33,544 nt of DNA from a virus. The position numbers and the translations under genes are program-made. The DNA lies in the IMG/VR virus record IMGVR_UViG_3300032116_000774, positions 1 to 33,544 of that record. The stretch is one strand, 5' to 3'. Position 1 is the first letter of the stretch. Every line of letters starts with the position of its first letter. Of the stretch, positions 19,926-28,277 are shown piece by piece. The notes beneath the pieces were generated by a model. The model saw nothing but the letters and a program-made list of their open reading frames with translations. It did no database searches and was not told the DNA's origin.

Positions 19926-22061
19926 CTAGATTAGAACGGGCTGCGGAAGTTTGCGGTTGAGAGACTGAAGTTCAGTTACAACTTTTTGCAGTGTTGTCTC
20001 GGTGGCAAAGCCGCGCACAGAGTCGGTCAGCGACTTCATGGCGTTGCGGACGCCAGATTCAAGGGCGCGGCCTGCGGCATCGGCTTGTTTGGCAAAGGAT
20101 TGCCCCGCGCCATCTGTAGCGGTTTTCAACGTATTGCCGCTGGTTGCTACTCCCTCAAAGGCGGTGACGATGGTTCCGCTGGCCGATTGGGTCTTGTCGG
20201 CGGTTGCGTTAAGAGTTTGGGCGGTTCGATCCAGCGCGGGCGCAATGCCGTCCGGGCCAGTAACGTCGAGCTTGGTCTGCGCCATGCTGGTTGCTGCTTG
20301 CGCGAGCGATTCTTTGTATTCCCTGCCCTTCTCCGCAACTTGCGTTGCGTATTCGTTGAGCCTTTGTCCCGCTTCCGCACTGCCGAAAATGTTGCTTTTG
20401 AAACCTTCGGTTTTTGTGACGGCATCGCCCACTCCTTGAATAAGTGCGCCCGTTGCACTCTTAAACCCTTCTCCCATTGTTTGCGTTGCGCTGGTGGACA
20501 TTCCCTCAAGCCCTGCCCTTGCCTTGTCGATTACGCCGCCAGCCGCTTTATCGAAATTGGTTGTGAAAGCGTCTGCTCCACTTTTTGTTCCGTCGATCAG
20601 CGCGGAAGCCAACTGGCCCGTAAAAAACCCGATTGGATTTGTCAGCACAGAGATGAAGTCTTTGCCGAAATTTACGATCATGTCGTAAAGACGTTTTGCA
20701 AATGAGGCAACGCCTTCGCCAGTGACCGCATCCCAGATGCCTGTGAAAACGCGCAGGACACTTTCGATCATGTCCAAGAACTTCAAGTTAATCTGAGCGA
20801 TTCCAAGAATAATTGCGCCTGTGAAAATCTTTCCGATACCAGCAAAAAAGTCCGCGCTTAATACTCCAAGCAATGCGCGGCCCACGGCTTCGACTGCCGT
20901 GACAAAGAACGAAAGAAAATCATCTGCCGCCTTGCGAAATGTGAAATCCAGATATCGGCTATACAGCCCAAAGATTTTTGAGGGGTCTTGCCAGATGCCA
21001 AGGGCGACATCAAAGGCGAAAGCAAATTGCTCGCCTATGCGTTTGCCGATGGAAGTGTAGTCAATGCTGTCGAAGAAGGAGCCGATGCGCTGAACATACG
21101 GCTGAAGGCTATTAATGAAAGCGTCCCACGCCGCTGTAAGCGCGGACAAAACCGGGCGGATTGCTGGCTCAAGCCCAGCCCAGACGCCTTGCAAAATCTT
21201 GTATCCTCGCTCGACCCATACGAGCATTTCAATAAGCGCATTGTTGAGGGCAATGCCGATGGCTTCGCCAAAGCCCGAAGCATCAAACTCGGCAAATCGT
21301 TTCGCCAGATTGCCAAGCAGCGTGGACATTGGCCCGACAACGCCGACCGCAAACTCTTCCGGTTTCTTCTTTAGAGCGTCGATGGCGTTGCTGAACATGG
21401 TCATCGAAGGCCCGTAGGTTTCGATAATGCGCGGAAGGCTTCCTAGAGTAGCGGCAGCTTTCGCTAGTTCTCCGTCAAAGTCTTTGATGAGCGGTAGAAG
21501 CTCGCGCCCTAGCTGTGTTCCGAAAATTGCCATTGCCGCCCTTGCCCGCTCGGCAGGGTTGGGTATGGCGTCAATCGCCTTCATTACCCTTTCCATCTGC
21601 TCGGCAGGGGAAAGGTTCTTAAGTTGGTCGAAGGAAAGGCCAAGGAGCTTGAGTTTTTCGACGGCCTTGGGAGAACCTTCTGCCGCCTTGGCAATGACTT
21701 CCTGCACCTTGTTAATCGCAGGCCCAACCTTGTCCGCGCTGCTTCCGGTCAGATCGAAGGCGCGTTGCAGGAGAATAAGTTCTGCCCTGCTCGCCCCCGT
21801 GGCCGCTTTGAGGTTGTTGAGCTTTTCAACGAAGTCGAGAGCGGTGGTAAAAGTCTTAATGCTGACAATGGTTCCAGCAACGCTTGCCGCAAATCCCGCC
21901 ACTGCCGCCGCTCCTTGAGCAAACATTTGCGGGAGCATACTGGTATTCTTTTCAATGTTGGAAATGGACTGCCCGAATCCATCAAGACGCTTTTCAAGTC
22001 CTTGGATCGTTGATCCAAGGCTTTCGTCATGCCCCAAGAAATTTGTATGGGATTCAGCCAT
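19926..22061 (-). CDS. Tape measure protein
   Basis: 711 aa. N-terminal coiled coil (GLEKRLDGFGQSISNIEKNTSMLPQMFAQGAAAVAGFAASVAGTI) followed by the tape-measure core (ALDFVEKLNNLKAATGASRAELILLQRAFDLTGSSADKVGPAINKVQ, NLSPAEQMERVMKAIDAIPNPAERARAAMAIFGTQLGRELLPL). Hydrophobic middle helices (about 390-430: GRALLGVLSADFFAGIGKIFTGAIILGI) and a long C-terminal coiled coil. At about 0.15 nm per residue it predicts a tail near 107 nm. It sets tail length inside the tube and is expected to leave on DNA injection. Confidence 0.92.
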   Translation of the reverse strand: MAESHTNFLGHDESLGSTIQGLEKRLDGFGQSISNIEKNTSMLPQMFAQGAAAVAGFAASVAGTIVSIKTFTTALDFVEKLNNLKAATGASRAELILLQRAFDLTGSSADKVGPAINKVQEVIAKAAEGSPKAVEKLKLLGLSFDQLKNLSPAEQMERVMKAIDAIPNPAERARAAMAIFGTQLGRELLPLIKDFDGELAKAAATLGSLPRIIETYGPSMTMFSNAIDALKKKPEEFAVGVVGPMSTLLGNLAKRFAEFDASGFGEAIGIALNNALIEMLVWVERGYKILQGVWAGLEPAIRPVLSALTAAWDAFINSLQPYVQRIGSFFDSIDYTSIGKRIGEQFAFAFDVALGIWQDPSKIFGLYSRYLDFTFRKAADDFLSFFVTAVEAVGRALLGVLSADFFAGIGKIFTGAIILGIAQINLKFLDMIESVLRVFTGIWDAVTGEGVASFAKRLYDMIVNFGKDFISVLTNPIGFFTGQLASALIDGTKSGADAFTTNFDKAAGGVIDKARAGLEGMSTSATQTMGEGFKSATGALIQGVGDAVTKTEGFKSNIFGSAEAGQRLNEYATQVAEKGREYKESLAQAATSMAQTKLDVTGPDGIAPALDRTAQTLNATADKTQSASGTIVTAFEGVATSGNTLKTATDGAGQSFAKQADAAGRALESGVRNAMKSLTDSVRGFATETTLQKVVTELQSLNRKLPQPVLI

Positions 22062-22068
22062 TTGTTTT

Positions 22069-22998
22069 CTAAGCGGTTCGTGCCAACTCGTAGGTCTTCT
22101 TCAGCGTCTCAGCGATGGCGATGTCCATGTAGGCGAGATAGCTTTTCCCTGCTTCATCTAGTGCCTTCTGTGCTTCTTTCGGCGGGATGACTTGGCTGGC
22201 CCACGGCGTTGCGTTGGTCATTCTCACGCCCGGATTACGAGGATCGTTGCTGTTGTCCACAATGCGCCCGGAGGCGCGGCCCATGTTCCGCGTCACCCAT
22301 TGCGGGATGCCGCGCGTATTTGCGCTGACTCGCCCCGTGATCGGGATAGCTTCGGCGCAGACGGCCCACCCTGCTTTTGTGAGGCCCACCCGATCCGCTA
22401 CCTTGTCTTTGTAAGCCTGCAACTCTCCATCTGCGCCTAATACTAGAACTTTTTCAACGCGCTTGCCCTTAACTGTGCCATCCACCGGATCGCGGCTGCG
22501 CTTGTGATAACCGCTGTCGAACTCATCAAAAAGGACGCGCCTAAACTTCATGTCGCGGACAATCTTGCCGATGGCAGTTGTGTTGCCGCTCTCTTGATAC
22601 CTTTGAAAACGAGACTTGAAGGAGCGAATTTGATCCGACTTGTCCTTGCGGGGCTTAACATCCGAAAAGCGTTTTTCGACTAGTGCGCGATACTCGCGCT
22701 TGTTGGCGTTGGCCGCTTGCGCCTCATACCAACGGATTGCAACGCTGGTCACTTGATTGAGGAGGGCTTCGGATTTCTCGGTGTAATAGACCTTGTTAAT
22801 GTCCCGATTGACCGCGCCCATGCCTTGCGCCTCCGCCTTGGCCCCTTCCCCGAAGGGCTGCGTCCGAAATGCCAGATTGACGCAGGCAACGCGAGCATGG
22901 GCCTTGAGCGATTCGCGGATGTCCTTGCCGACTACTTGGCGAAACTCGGCCATGCGCTGCTTTAGCTGCTTGGCGTTAGAGAGGACTGTTATCTTCAT
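22069..22998 (-). CDS. Tail-completion-like protein between GT and tape measure
   Basis: 309 aa, ATG inside the end of the GT extension (23-nt overlap). A basic helical N-terminus (KQRMAEFRQVVGKDIRESLKAHARVACVNLAF), a charged middle and a C-terminal NATPWASQVIPPKEAQKALDEAGKSYLAYMDIAIAETL. The 'SNATPWA..I....' element is reminiscent of tail-completion (gpZ / HK97 gp10-like) proteins, but the gene is longer and lies after GT, where lambda has none. Assignment tentative; virion protein by location. Confidence 0.52.
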   Translation of the reverse strand: MKITVLSNAKQLKQRMAEFRQVVGKDIRESLKAHARVACVNLAFRTQPFGEGAKAEAQGMGAVNRDINKVYYTEKSEALLNQVTSVAIRWYEAQAANANKREYRALVEKRFSDVKPRKDKSDQIRSFKSRFQRYQESGNTTAIGKIVRDMKFRRVLFDEFDSGYHKRSRDPVDGTVKGKRVEKVLVLGADGELQAYKDKVADRVGLTKAGWAVCAEAIPITGRVSANTRGIPQWVTRNMGRASGRIVDNSNDPRNPGVRMTNATPWASQVIPPKEAQKALDEAGKSYLAYMDIAIAETLKKTYELARTA

Positions 22999-23227
22999 CG
23001 CTGGCGAGGGAAAGGGTGTGTTTCATCTGGCTTGCGATGTCCACGCCGTCAGCGGAAGAACGCATTGAAACCGTCCAGCGCACAGCGCGTCCGTTGGCCG
23101 TATCGTGCCAAAGGATCATCTGCATCCCCATCGCAACCGGAAGCCGCCGCAGAATGTAGTCGTGCGTCCAGCCCGTTTTGGCAGCAATTAGCGAGACGTA
23201 GCTTGCTTGCCAACACGGGCGGATGCT
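22976..23227 (-). CDS. Tail assembly chaperone T part, made by -1 frameshift (GT)
   Basis: 83-codon extension read in the -1 frame of the G gene, joined at the GGGAAAA site (23233-23227). It continues GKSIRPCWQASYVSLIAAKTGWTHDYILRRLPVAMGMQMILW...MKHTLSLASDEDNSPL to a TAA at 22976. AKTGWTHDYILxxLP is the typical T-domain element of tail chaperones. Fused GT would be about 237 aa. The frame is open through the G gene's end, and no good independent start or ribosome site is seen. By lambda analogy, GT binds the tape measure protein. Confidence 0.8.
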   Translation of the reverse strand, partial: SIRPCWQASYVSLIAAKTGWTHDYILRRLPVAMGMQMILWHDTANGRAVRWTVSMRSSADGVDIASQMKHTLSLASDEDNSPL

Positions 23228-23688
23228 TTTCCCGGCGTCTTGAGTCCTTTGACGCCCTTCTGCTCCTGCGCCTGCGTCTGTGCGGCGAAGTATTCTGCGA
23301 CCATCTGTTCGATGATGGGCAACGCAGCGGCAAGGGTCGGGGCATCGTTGAGCGGCCCTGCGAGGAATCCGCGCACAGCCTGCTTGAAAGCGGCCTTGTC
23401 CCAGATCGTTTCGGCAACCTCGTCCTCGTCAGCGGAGTGGATGTAGATGAACTCTGCCGTTGACCAAATCGCGTTCGCGTTGGCCGGGGCTACGCGATCC
23501 CCCTTCATGCCCCGAATAAAAAAGTTCTCTATCTCAAACAGATAGGAAAGCGTCTCTGCCGTCATCGGGCGCACAGTCAAGGGGCCGAGCTTGCGGCCCT
23601 TGACCAGTGCGGCGGTCTTTAGCAGATCGCTGCGGATCGGCGTTGCTTCGTTAATGGCTTCTTCGTCGGTTAGATGTTCTGCGCTCAT
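23188..23688 (-). CDS. Tail assembly chaperone G
   Basis: 166 aa. SAEHLTDEEAINEATPIRSDLLKTAALVKGRKLGPLTVRPMTAETLSYLFEIENFFIRG with ANAIWSTAEFIYIHSADEDEVAETIWDKAAFKQAVRGFLAGPLNDAPTLAAALPIIEQMVAEYF is the helical layout of tail chaperones, with a Lys-rich C-terminal tail. ATG at 23688 overlaps the upstream TGA. It contains the GGGAAAA slip site near its end. Scaffolds tape measure and tube assembly and is absent from the virion. Confidence 0.78.
   Translation of the reverse strand: MSAEHLTDEEAINEATPIRSDLLKTAALVKGRKLGPLTVRPMTAETLSYLFEIENFFIRGMKGDRVAPANANAIWSTAEFIYIHSADEDEVAETIWDKAAFKQAVRGFLAGPLNDAPTLAAALPIIEQMVAEYFAAQTQAQEQKGVKGLKTPGKASARVGKQATSR
23227..23233 (-). promoter_or_regulatory. Programmed -1 frameshift slippery site GGGAAAA
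   Basis: On the minus strand the heptamer lies in the frame G-GGA-AAA relative to the G gene (codons at 23232-23230 and 23229-23227), a correct X-XXY-YYZ site. Lambda uses GGGAAAG at the same place in gene G. It lies 13 codons before the G stop, and the -1 frame stays open for 83 codons. Confidence 0.83.
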
Positions 23689-24146
23689 AAATAATTTTGC
23701 ATCTTGCGGATTTCTTCGGGGCTGGCGTCTTCGCGGATAAAGCCCATGCCGCTCCCTGCCGTGACCTCGACCATGCGCGGGGTGCTCTTGACGATGGACA
23801 GGCAAATGTCCCGCCAGCCTGCGTTAGCGTAGGCAAATTCTAAGGCGTCATCGGAGGCGGCTAGTCCCTTGAGCCAAGTGATGCGCCGTTCTAAGTCTTC
23901 TGGGGTGCGCTCTCCGGGATCGGCTTCTTCAAGTTTCAACCATTGCGAGGCGAGCTTGCCGCAGGAATCAACCGCGCCCTCAGTTGCGGGGTTAAAAAGG
24001 AAGGTGACGATGGTGCGCCCATCGCGGCGAACTTGCCGAGTGCAGGGAGGGCGGCGAAGCGTATGCCCCAAGCACAGCAAAGCCGTGGCGAGCTTGGTAT
24101 TTGAGGTCAAAAAAACCTCATCATTTTTGGCGATTTCTTCCTGCAT
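23685..24146 (-). CDS. Hypothetical tail-module protein
   Basis: 153 aa between the tail-tube gene and the chaperone. Helical and acidic (KLASQWLKLEEADPGERTPEDLERRITWLKGLAASDDALEFAYANAGWRDICLSIV) with SPEEIRKMQNYL at the end. The N-terminus has TLRRPPCTRQVRRDGRTIVTFLFN. No family recognised; its stop overlaps the chaperone start by 4 bp, so it is linked to tail assembly. Confidence 0.64.
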   Translation of the reverse strand: MQEEIAKNDEVFLTSNTKLATALLCLGHTLRRPPCTRQVRRDGRTIVTFLFNPATEGAVDSCGKLASQWLKLEEADPGERTPEDLERRITWLKGLAASDDALEFAYANAGWRDICLSIVKSTPRMVEVTAGSGMGFIREDASPEEIRKMQNYL

Positions 24147-24202
24147 CTGTATCTAGTGCGGCGGGATTACGCGCCCGCCGCTTCGCGTTTTAGAGGGAAG
24201 GC

Positions 24203-24574
24203 TTAGAGGCTCGGATACTGCGTTGCCTCAATGGCAAAGGTCGCAAAACCCTCGGCAGTCTCTTCGCGGCTCACGGTGTCCACGATGATCGAACCGCCCG
24301 TAATGCCGTTGCCCGAAGTGGTGCTGTTGATCGAAAGGGCAACACCCGGAGCGGCGAGGGCTACTCCCGTCGAGCCATTAACCGCGCCTTCGATGGAGAT
24401 CGTTGCGGTCGGTTTGAAATACGAAACGGCAACAACGTCACCATCGTTGTCCATAACTTCAGCCTTCTCGCGGGAAACTTCGCGGCTGAAGGACTGAATC
24501 AAAATTCCAGTTTCGGCGGTGCAACCGAAAACCACCGAAGCGGCGGCGGATGAAGTAACTGTTGTAGCGGCCAT
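24203..24574 (-). CDS. Major tail tube protein candidate
   Basis: 123 aa. AATTVTSSAAASVVFGCTAETGILIQSFSREVSREKAEVMDNDGDVVAVSYFKPTATISIEGAVNGS...GNGITGGSIIVDTVSREETAEGFATFAIEATQYPSL. The small beta-rich layout with 'sf....e...e....dGd.vav....p...isieG' is that of tail-tube subunits, and the gene lies where lambda V sits. Half the length of V, lacking a C-terminal Ig domain. Preceded by TTGACA with 13 nt spacing; GAGG 9 nt before ATG gives a ribosome site. Confidence 0.7.
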   Translation of the reverse strand: MAATTVTSSAAASVVFGCTAETGILIQSFSREVSREKAEVMDNDGDVVAVSYFKPTATISIEGAVNGSTGVALAAPGVALSINSTTSGNGITGGSIIVDTVSREETAEGFATFAIEATQYPSL

Positions 24575-24597
24575 GCCTAGCCGCCTCTGTCAACCAG

Positions 24598-25113
24598 CTA
24601 GAGCAGCAACCGGGAAACGTGGACATTGAAGGTAATCGACCGCACGGCGTGGCGATCTTGGCGCGAGGTGGTCACTCCTTGCTGGCGAACCAAGCCATGC
24701 CAGCGGACGCTATTGCGTGAGGCTGAGAGAACGTCGAACAGATGCGGGTCTTCAATGATGCCGACAATCGCCGCCCAGAGGGCATCAGTGAACTCCTCGC
24801 CTGTTTGCTGGTTCTGCGCGGAATCCTCGTCCATGTCTTGATCCATCAAGGTCATCGAATGGATCGTCACCCCTAGCTCATAGACATCCCCGGTAGGGAT
24901 GGACTCGCGCAACCGGATGGCGCGAACCACTACGGCGGGAACCTCCAAGTCGCTGCCGACATCGGCGCGGGTCACGTTGACCCCTTGCAAGTCGCAATAC
25001 CCGCGCAAGGCCCATGCCATCATATCGACCACGGCCTTCTCGACCGCTTCTTCAAGAGGCTCCGGGGCGCGGCGGCGGATCGACCACTCGCTTACTGGTG
25101 CGGACTGCGGCAT
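24598..25113 (-). CDS. Tail terminator / minor tail protein candidate
   Basis: 171 aa from ATG 25113, overlapping the upstream gene by 22 bp; a GTG at 25137 is an alternative but has no ribosome site. Ala/Glu helical N-terminus (EEAVEKAVVDMMAWALRGYC), then VVVRAIRLRESIPTGDVYELGVTIHSMTL and FTDALWAAIVGIIEDPHLFDVL. The helix-strand-strand-helix pattern and order suit a tail-terminator (lambda U-like) protein. Family not verified. Confidence 0.6.
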   Translation of the reverse strand: MPQSAPVSEWSIRRRAPEPLEEAVEKAVVDMMAWALRGYCDLQGVNVTRADVGSDLEVPAVVVRAIRLRESIPTGDVYELGVTIHSMTLMDQDMDEDSAQNQQTGEEFTDALWAAIVGIIEDPHLFDVLSASRNSVRWHGLVRQQGVTTSRQDRHAVRSITFNVHVSRLLL

Positions 25114-25415
25114 GAGAAGATAAGTTCCTGCCCGCACTGCGAGCGTTCGATGCTGATGACCCGATAGGTCTTGGTGTTGCCCGCCGAGAGAACGGAGAGC
25201 TTGCTGCCGACCTTGACCGAGCGGGTTGTTGTAGTGGACTTGGCGTGGAGGCCGATGTCGCGGGAGGGCAGGAATCCGCCTTCGTTGATGTCGCTGCCGA
25301 CTGTGCCTTGCGTGACCGCAGCGGAGAAGGTCGAGGAACCAAAAGTCACCGTTGCGGGCAAGTCAGCAATGATGCTGTCTAGTTCTTCTGCGAGACGCGC
25401 CGTGTCGAGGGCCAT
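25092..25415 (-). CDS. Head-tail connector candidate (lambda FII-like position)
   Basis: 107 aa. ALDTARLAEELDSIIADLPATVTFGSSTFSAAVTQGTVGSDINEGGFLPSRDIGLHAKSTTTTRSVKVGSKLSVLSAGNTKTYRVISIERSQCGQELIFSCRSP. A short helix then beta strands ending 'Y.V.si.r......l.f.c' is the shape of small connector proteins of FII type. Preceded by ATTGACA, 15 nt before the ATG; no Shine-Dalgarno. Confidence 0.6.
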   Translation of the reverse strand: MALDTARLAEELDSIIADLPATVTFGSSTFSAAVTQGTVGSDINEGGFLPSRDIGLHAKSTTTTRSVKVGSKLSVLSAGNTKTYRVISIERSQCGQELIFSCRSPHQ

Positions 25416-25418
25416 ACG

Positions 25419-26012
25419 CTAGGCCGCTTCTGTCAATGGCTTCTGTAAGGTGGTTTTTGCGCTGTCGAATTGGTAGCGGTGCAGCACTTGCGGGATATGC
25501 GCTTCGTCTTCGGCCTCGGCCCACAGATGGCGCAGCCAGAGCACATCCTCGTTGCGACGAACTTGCGGGACGGCATAGGCGCAAGCCAACTCTCGCCGCC
25601 AGACGCACCAAAACCACGGCGGGCGTTTAGTTACTGCGCCGGGGCGAAACGGCTCAATCTCATGCCCCAAGCGGCAGTTGATTCGGCCCTCCGCGCCATC
25701 GACCACGGCCCACTGGTCGAAGGTGATAACGTCCTTGTCGGCGTCGATATTTTGCAGGACGAGTTCAAAATATCCTTCCAAGAGCAAATCATCATCATCA
25801 AGGAAAGTAATGTATTTGCCCCCCGCTGCCCGCAGGAGCTTGTTGCGGGCCTCTCCGATGCCGCACAGGAGGTTTTCCCGCATCATCACGATCTCGACAG
25901 GCTTGCCTGCCACTCGCGCCTCTAGCGACCGGAACAGAGCATTTGCCTCATTCTCCCGCGCCGTAATGGTCGGAATAAGAACAGACAGTGCGGGCGTTGG
26001 TGCGCGTTTCAT
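25419..26012 (-). CDS. GT2-family glycosyltransferase, single domain
   Basis: 197 aa. LSVLIPTITARENEANALFRSLEAR, then EIVMMRENLLCGIGEARNKLLRAAGGKYITFLDDDDLLLEGYFELVLQ, carries the GT2 A-fold with the acidic metal-binding LDDDDLL motif. C-terminal FDQWAVVDG...RRNEDVLWLRHLWAEAE completes the acceptor side. ATG overlaps the methyltransferase stop (ATGA). Transfers a sugar from a nucleotide-sugar; acceptor unknown. Third gene of the cargo cassette after the capsid. Confidence 0.8.
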   Translation of the reverse strand: MKRAPTPALSVLIPTITARENEANALFRSLEARVAGKPVEIVMMRENLLCGIGEARNKLLRAAGGKYITFLDDDDLLLEGYFELVLQNIDADKDVITFDQWAVVDGAEGRINCRLGHEIEPFRPGAVTKRPPWFWCVWRRELACAYAVPQVRRNEDVLWLRHLWAEAEDEAHIPQVLHRYQFDSAKTTLQKPLTEAA

Positions 26013-26551
26013 CGTGAAGCAATCCAGCAACGGCCTAGCGTTTCGTATGCGCCAAGGGTCGCCACGGCGGCGGCAACCTCCGGGTGCGGGATGTCGTGAC
26101 CGCACAAAGTTCCCTGAGGTAGGAGCTTGGGTTTCCATGCGGCGATGTCGCGCAGGACGGCTTCGTGCGTATGCTCGCCGTCGATAAAGACCGCCCAGAC
26201 GCTGCCGTCCTTGAACTTCTTCGCGGCGGCAACGCTGTCGGCTTGGATGGCCGTCACCATCTCCAACACACCTGCCTCGACCAAGGTAGCGTCGAATAAA
26301 TGGCGAAAGCTCCCGCCCGCTTGCTTGGCAATGCTGGTCTGCGTTTCCTCGCTTGCGCTTCCCTTGAAGGTATCGACCGCTACAATGCGGACGTTTTGCT
26401 TGCCGTGCCGCTTTACCTCTTTGGCAAAGTAGCTGATCGAATGACCAACCCATGACCCGACCTCAACAAAGGTTGCGCCATCGGGAATCTGCTCGGCCAG
26501 TTGCGAGTAGAGGTCTGGGTAATCAAACCAGTTGGGAATGTTTGCGCTCAT
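26009..26551 (-). CDS. Class I SAM-dependent methyltransferase (Methyltransf_24-like)
   Basis: 180 aa from ATG 26551 with AAGGA upstream; overlaps the glycosyltransferase gene by 29 bp. DGATFVEVGSWVGHSISYFAKEVKRHGKQNVRIVAVDTFKGSA gives motif I (VEVGSWVGHS) and the acidic end of strand 2 (VAVDTF); WAVFIDGEHTHEAVLRDIAAWKPKLLPQGTLCGHDIPHPEV gives the later D-x-x-H...GG-type part. This branch often methylates sugars. With flanking glycosyltransferases it probably modifies a glycan on the virion or host surface. Confidence 0.8.
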   Translation of the reverse strand: MSANIPNWFDYPDLYSQLAEQIPDGATFVEVGSWVGHSISYFAKEVKRHGKQNVRIVAVDTFKGSASEETQTSIAKQAGGSFRHLFDATLVEAGVLEMVTAIQADSVAAAKKFKDGSVWAVFIDGEHTHEAVLRDIAAWKPKLLPQGTLCGHDIPHPEVAAAVATLGAYETLGRCWIASR

Positions 26552-28220
26552 AGATTTCCTTGGCCCGCTCGTATTCGGCGGGGTCGTTGCCGCGCTCGTA
26601 GGTCGCGTCCATCTTTGCCTTCCCCGCAATCGGGTGGTGGTGATGAAACGTGAGGTGCGGGGCTTCGATGATGGCCCCGGCTTTTGTGGCGCGGGCGGTT
26701 AGATCGTTGTCCGAATAGACGTTGCGGAACTCCGGGTCAAAGAGATGCCCCTGCTTTTCCAGCCAAGGGCGCGTGACGATTGCCAAGGTGATTAGCCCGT
26801 CTTCGCGGATGCCGTCCTTCACGCGAAGGATGCGCGGGGCAAACACGTTGCTGCCAAGGGCGGCGACAATGCCTTCGTCCCATCCGCTCGGCGGCTCAAA
26901 GTCATCCGCGACTTGCACAAGGATGTCGCCAGTTGCGGCCCGCGCGGCAGCGTTCCATGCGCCGACCGAATAGCCGTCCTTTGCGGCGATTACATGGCGG
27001 AATCTCCGCAGCTTGTCCTTGGTTTCCTCGTCATCTTCGTCAATGGCGAAGATATGTTCCACGCGGAACGCATCGCTGGCGCGGGAAAGCCAAAGATTCA
27101 TCGCCTGTATTGCCTGCGACCATCTTCCGCGAGTGGCGTGAAGTAGCGAGATGCGCGGCTTGCCGCCGTGTTGCAACATGGCCGATTCAATCTCCTTTGC
27201 CTTGGCCTCGTTGCCTGCGCTGCGGTAGGCCCATGCGAGCGTTGCGTGACCCTTCCAGCCATAAACGTCCGGGCGATGCGTCCACTCGGGGATTTTCGGC
27301 GCGTCCAGCGTAAGGCAATGCTCTGCCGTCTTTACGGCTTCTTCGGCCTGCCCTGCGTCCATTTGCAAGAGGGCCAGCAAGTGATGCGCCTCGCGGCGGG
27401 TCGGGCAGAGCTTGATCGCTTTTTGCAGCATATCCTGCCCGTGCGCGTTTTCAGCGGCGAGCAGGGCAAGGTTGAGCAGGACTTCGTAGCGATAAACGCC
27501 GTCGAGGGATTCCATGCGTAGAGCTTCCAGCCCGTAGCGCACGGCCTCCTCGCGTCTGCCTAAAAGGTAAAACTCATAGTGCAAGTAGAAGGCAAGGTGC
27601 TGCGCTTCTTGGTATCTCCACCGGAGGATATTAATGTTCCGCTCCTGTGATCCGGTTTTGCTGCCAATCGGTTCATGCACAACCTTGATGTTGCGATTGA
27701 CCCGCACCTTGAGCGATTCGCGTCCATCCTGCGCCACAGGGACGCATTTCTCATGGCATCCGTGGAACCATGCCGCCGTTCCGCTGCGGAATAGCCGCTC
27801 GCGCCAGACGGACTTGCCATGATTAGGCAGGACGTATTCGGCCAGAATCCAATCCTCTGCCGTCTCGGCGCAGGCTTTGCGGATCGTCTCGCCTGTGCCT
27901 TCGGGCAGCACATCATCACAGTCCAACCACATCAGCCAATCCGCCCCGGCTTTCATGCCTAACCGGAAGGCTTCGTTGCGAGCGGCGGCGAAGTCATCGA
28001 CAAAGGGCCATGCGGCGTTTGCGGGGCTATTGAAGTATTCCCCTGTGATGCAACCGCGCTCGCGGGCAATGTCGAGGGTCGGATCGGGCGTTTGCCCGCC
28101 GATAGCGCGGACTACAACAACGGTGTCGGTGACGGAGAAGGCAGCGTCGAGGGCGCGATCAATTAGCGGCTCCTCGTTGCCTGCAATCAAGCAGACGGCA
28201 ATCTTAGGATTATCTGGCAT
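26523..28220 (-). CDS. Two-domain glycosyltransferase with central TPR-like region
   Basis: 565 aa. N-terminal GT2 domain: AVCLIAGNEEPLIDRAL, LMWLDCDDVLP (DCDD at 100-103), NHGKSVWRERLFRS and HGCHEKCVP. Middle (about 205-335): helical repeats (EEAVRYGLEALRMES, EVLLNLALLAAENA, REAHHLLALLQMDAGQAEEAVKTAEHCL), TPR-like. C-terminal second transferase-like domain (about 350-560): SLLHATRGRWSQAIQAM, VADDFEPPSGWDE and YSDNDLTARATKAG, ending HLTFHHHHPI. ATG has TTTTTGACA 16 nt upstream and no Shine-Dalgarno. Heads the cargo cassette. Confidence 0.83.
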   Translation of the reverse strand: MPDNPKIAVCLIAGNEEPLIDRALDAAFSVTDTVVVVRAIGGQTPDPTLDIARERGCITGEYFNSPANAAWPFVDDFAAARNEAFRLGMKAGADWLMWLDCDDVLPEGTGETIRKACAETAEDWILAEYVLPNHGKSVWRERLFRSGTAAWFHGCHEKCVPVAQDGRESLKVRVNRNIKVVHEPIGSKTGSQERNINILRWRYQEAQHLAFYLHYEFYLLGRREEAVRYGLEALRMESLDGVYRYEVLLNLALLAAENAHGQDMLQKAIKLCPTRREAHHLLALLQMDAGQAEEAVKTAEHCLTLDAPKIPEWTHRPDVYGWKGHATLAWAYRSAGNEAKAKEIESAMLQHGGKPRISLLHATRGRWSQAIQAMNLWLSRASDAFRVEHIFAIDEDDEETKDKLRRFRHVIAAKDGYSVGAWNAAARAATGDILVQVADDFEPPSGWDEGIVAALGSNVFAPRILRVKDGIREDGLITLAIVTRPWLEKQGHLFDPEFRNVYSDNDLTARATKAGAIIEAPHLTFHHHHPIAGKAKMDATYERGNDPAEYERAKEIYERKHSQLV

Positions 28221-28240
28221 CTGCCGCGAAGCAGACTGTC

Positions 28241-28270
28241 AAAAAGCAGAAACCCCGCCTCCCGGCGGGG
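28241..28270 (-). terminator. Rho-independent terminator after the major capsid gene
   Basis: GC stem CCCCGCC / GGCGGGG (28253-28270, loop 4 nt), followed on the minus strand by TTTCTGCTTTTT. Lies 28 nt after the capsid stop and separates head from cargo/tail transcription, or partly reduces it. TTTTTGACA of the next gene overlaps its T-tract. Confidence 0.75.
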
Positions 28271-28277
28271 TCTCAGT

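Noticed and set aside
23049-23417. Alternative minus-strand ORF of 122 codons overlapping G and GT
   Set aside because: Arg/Ser-rich frame without ribosome site; the two other frames carry recognised chaperone sequence.
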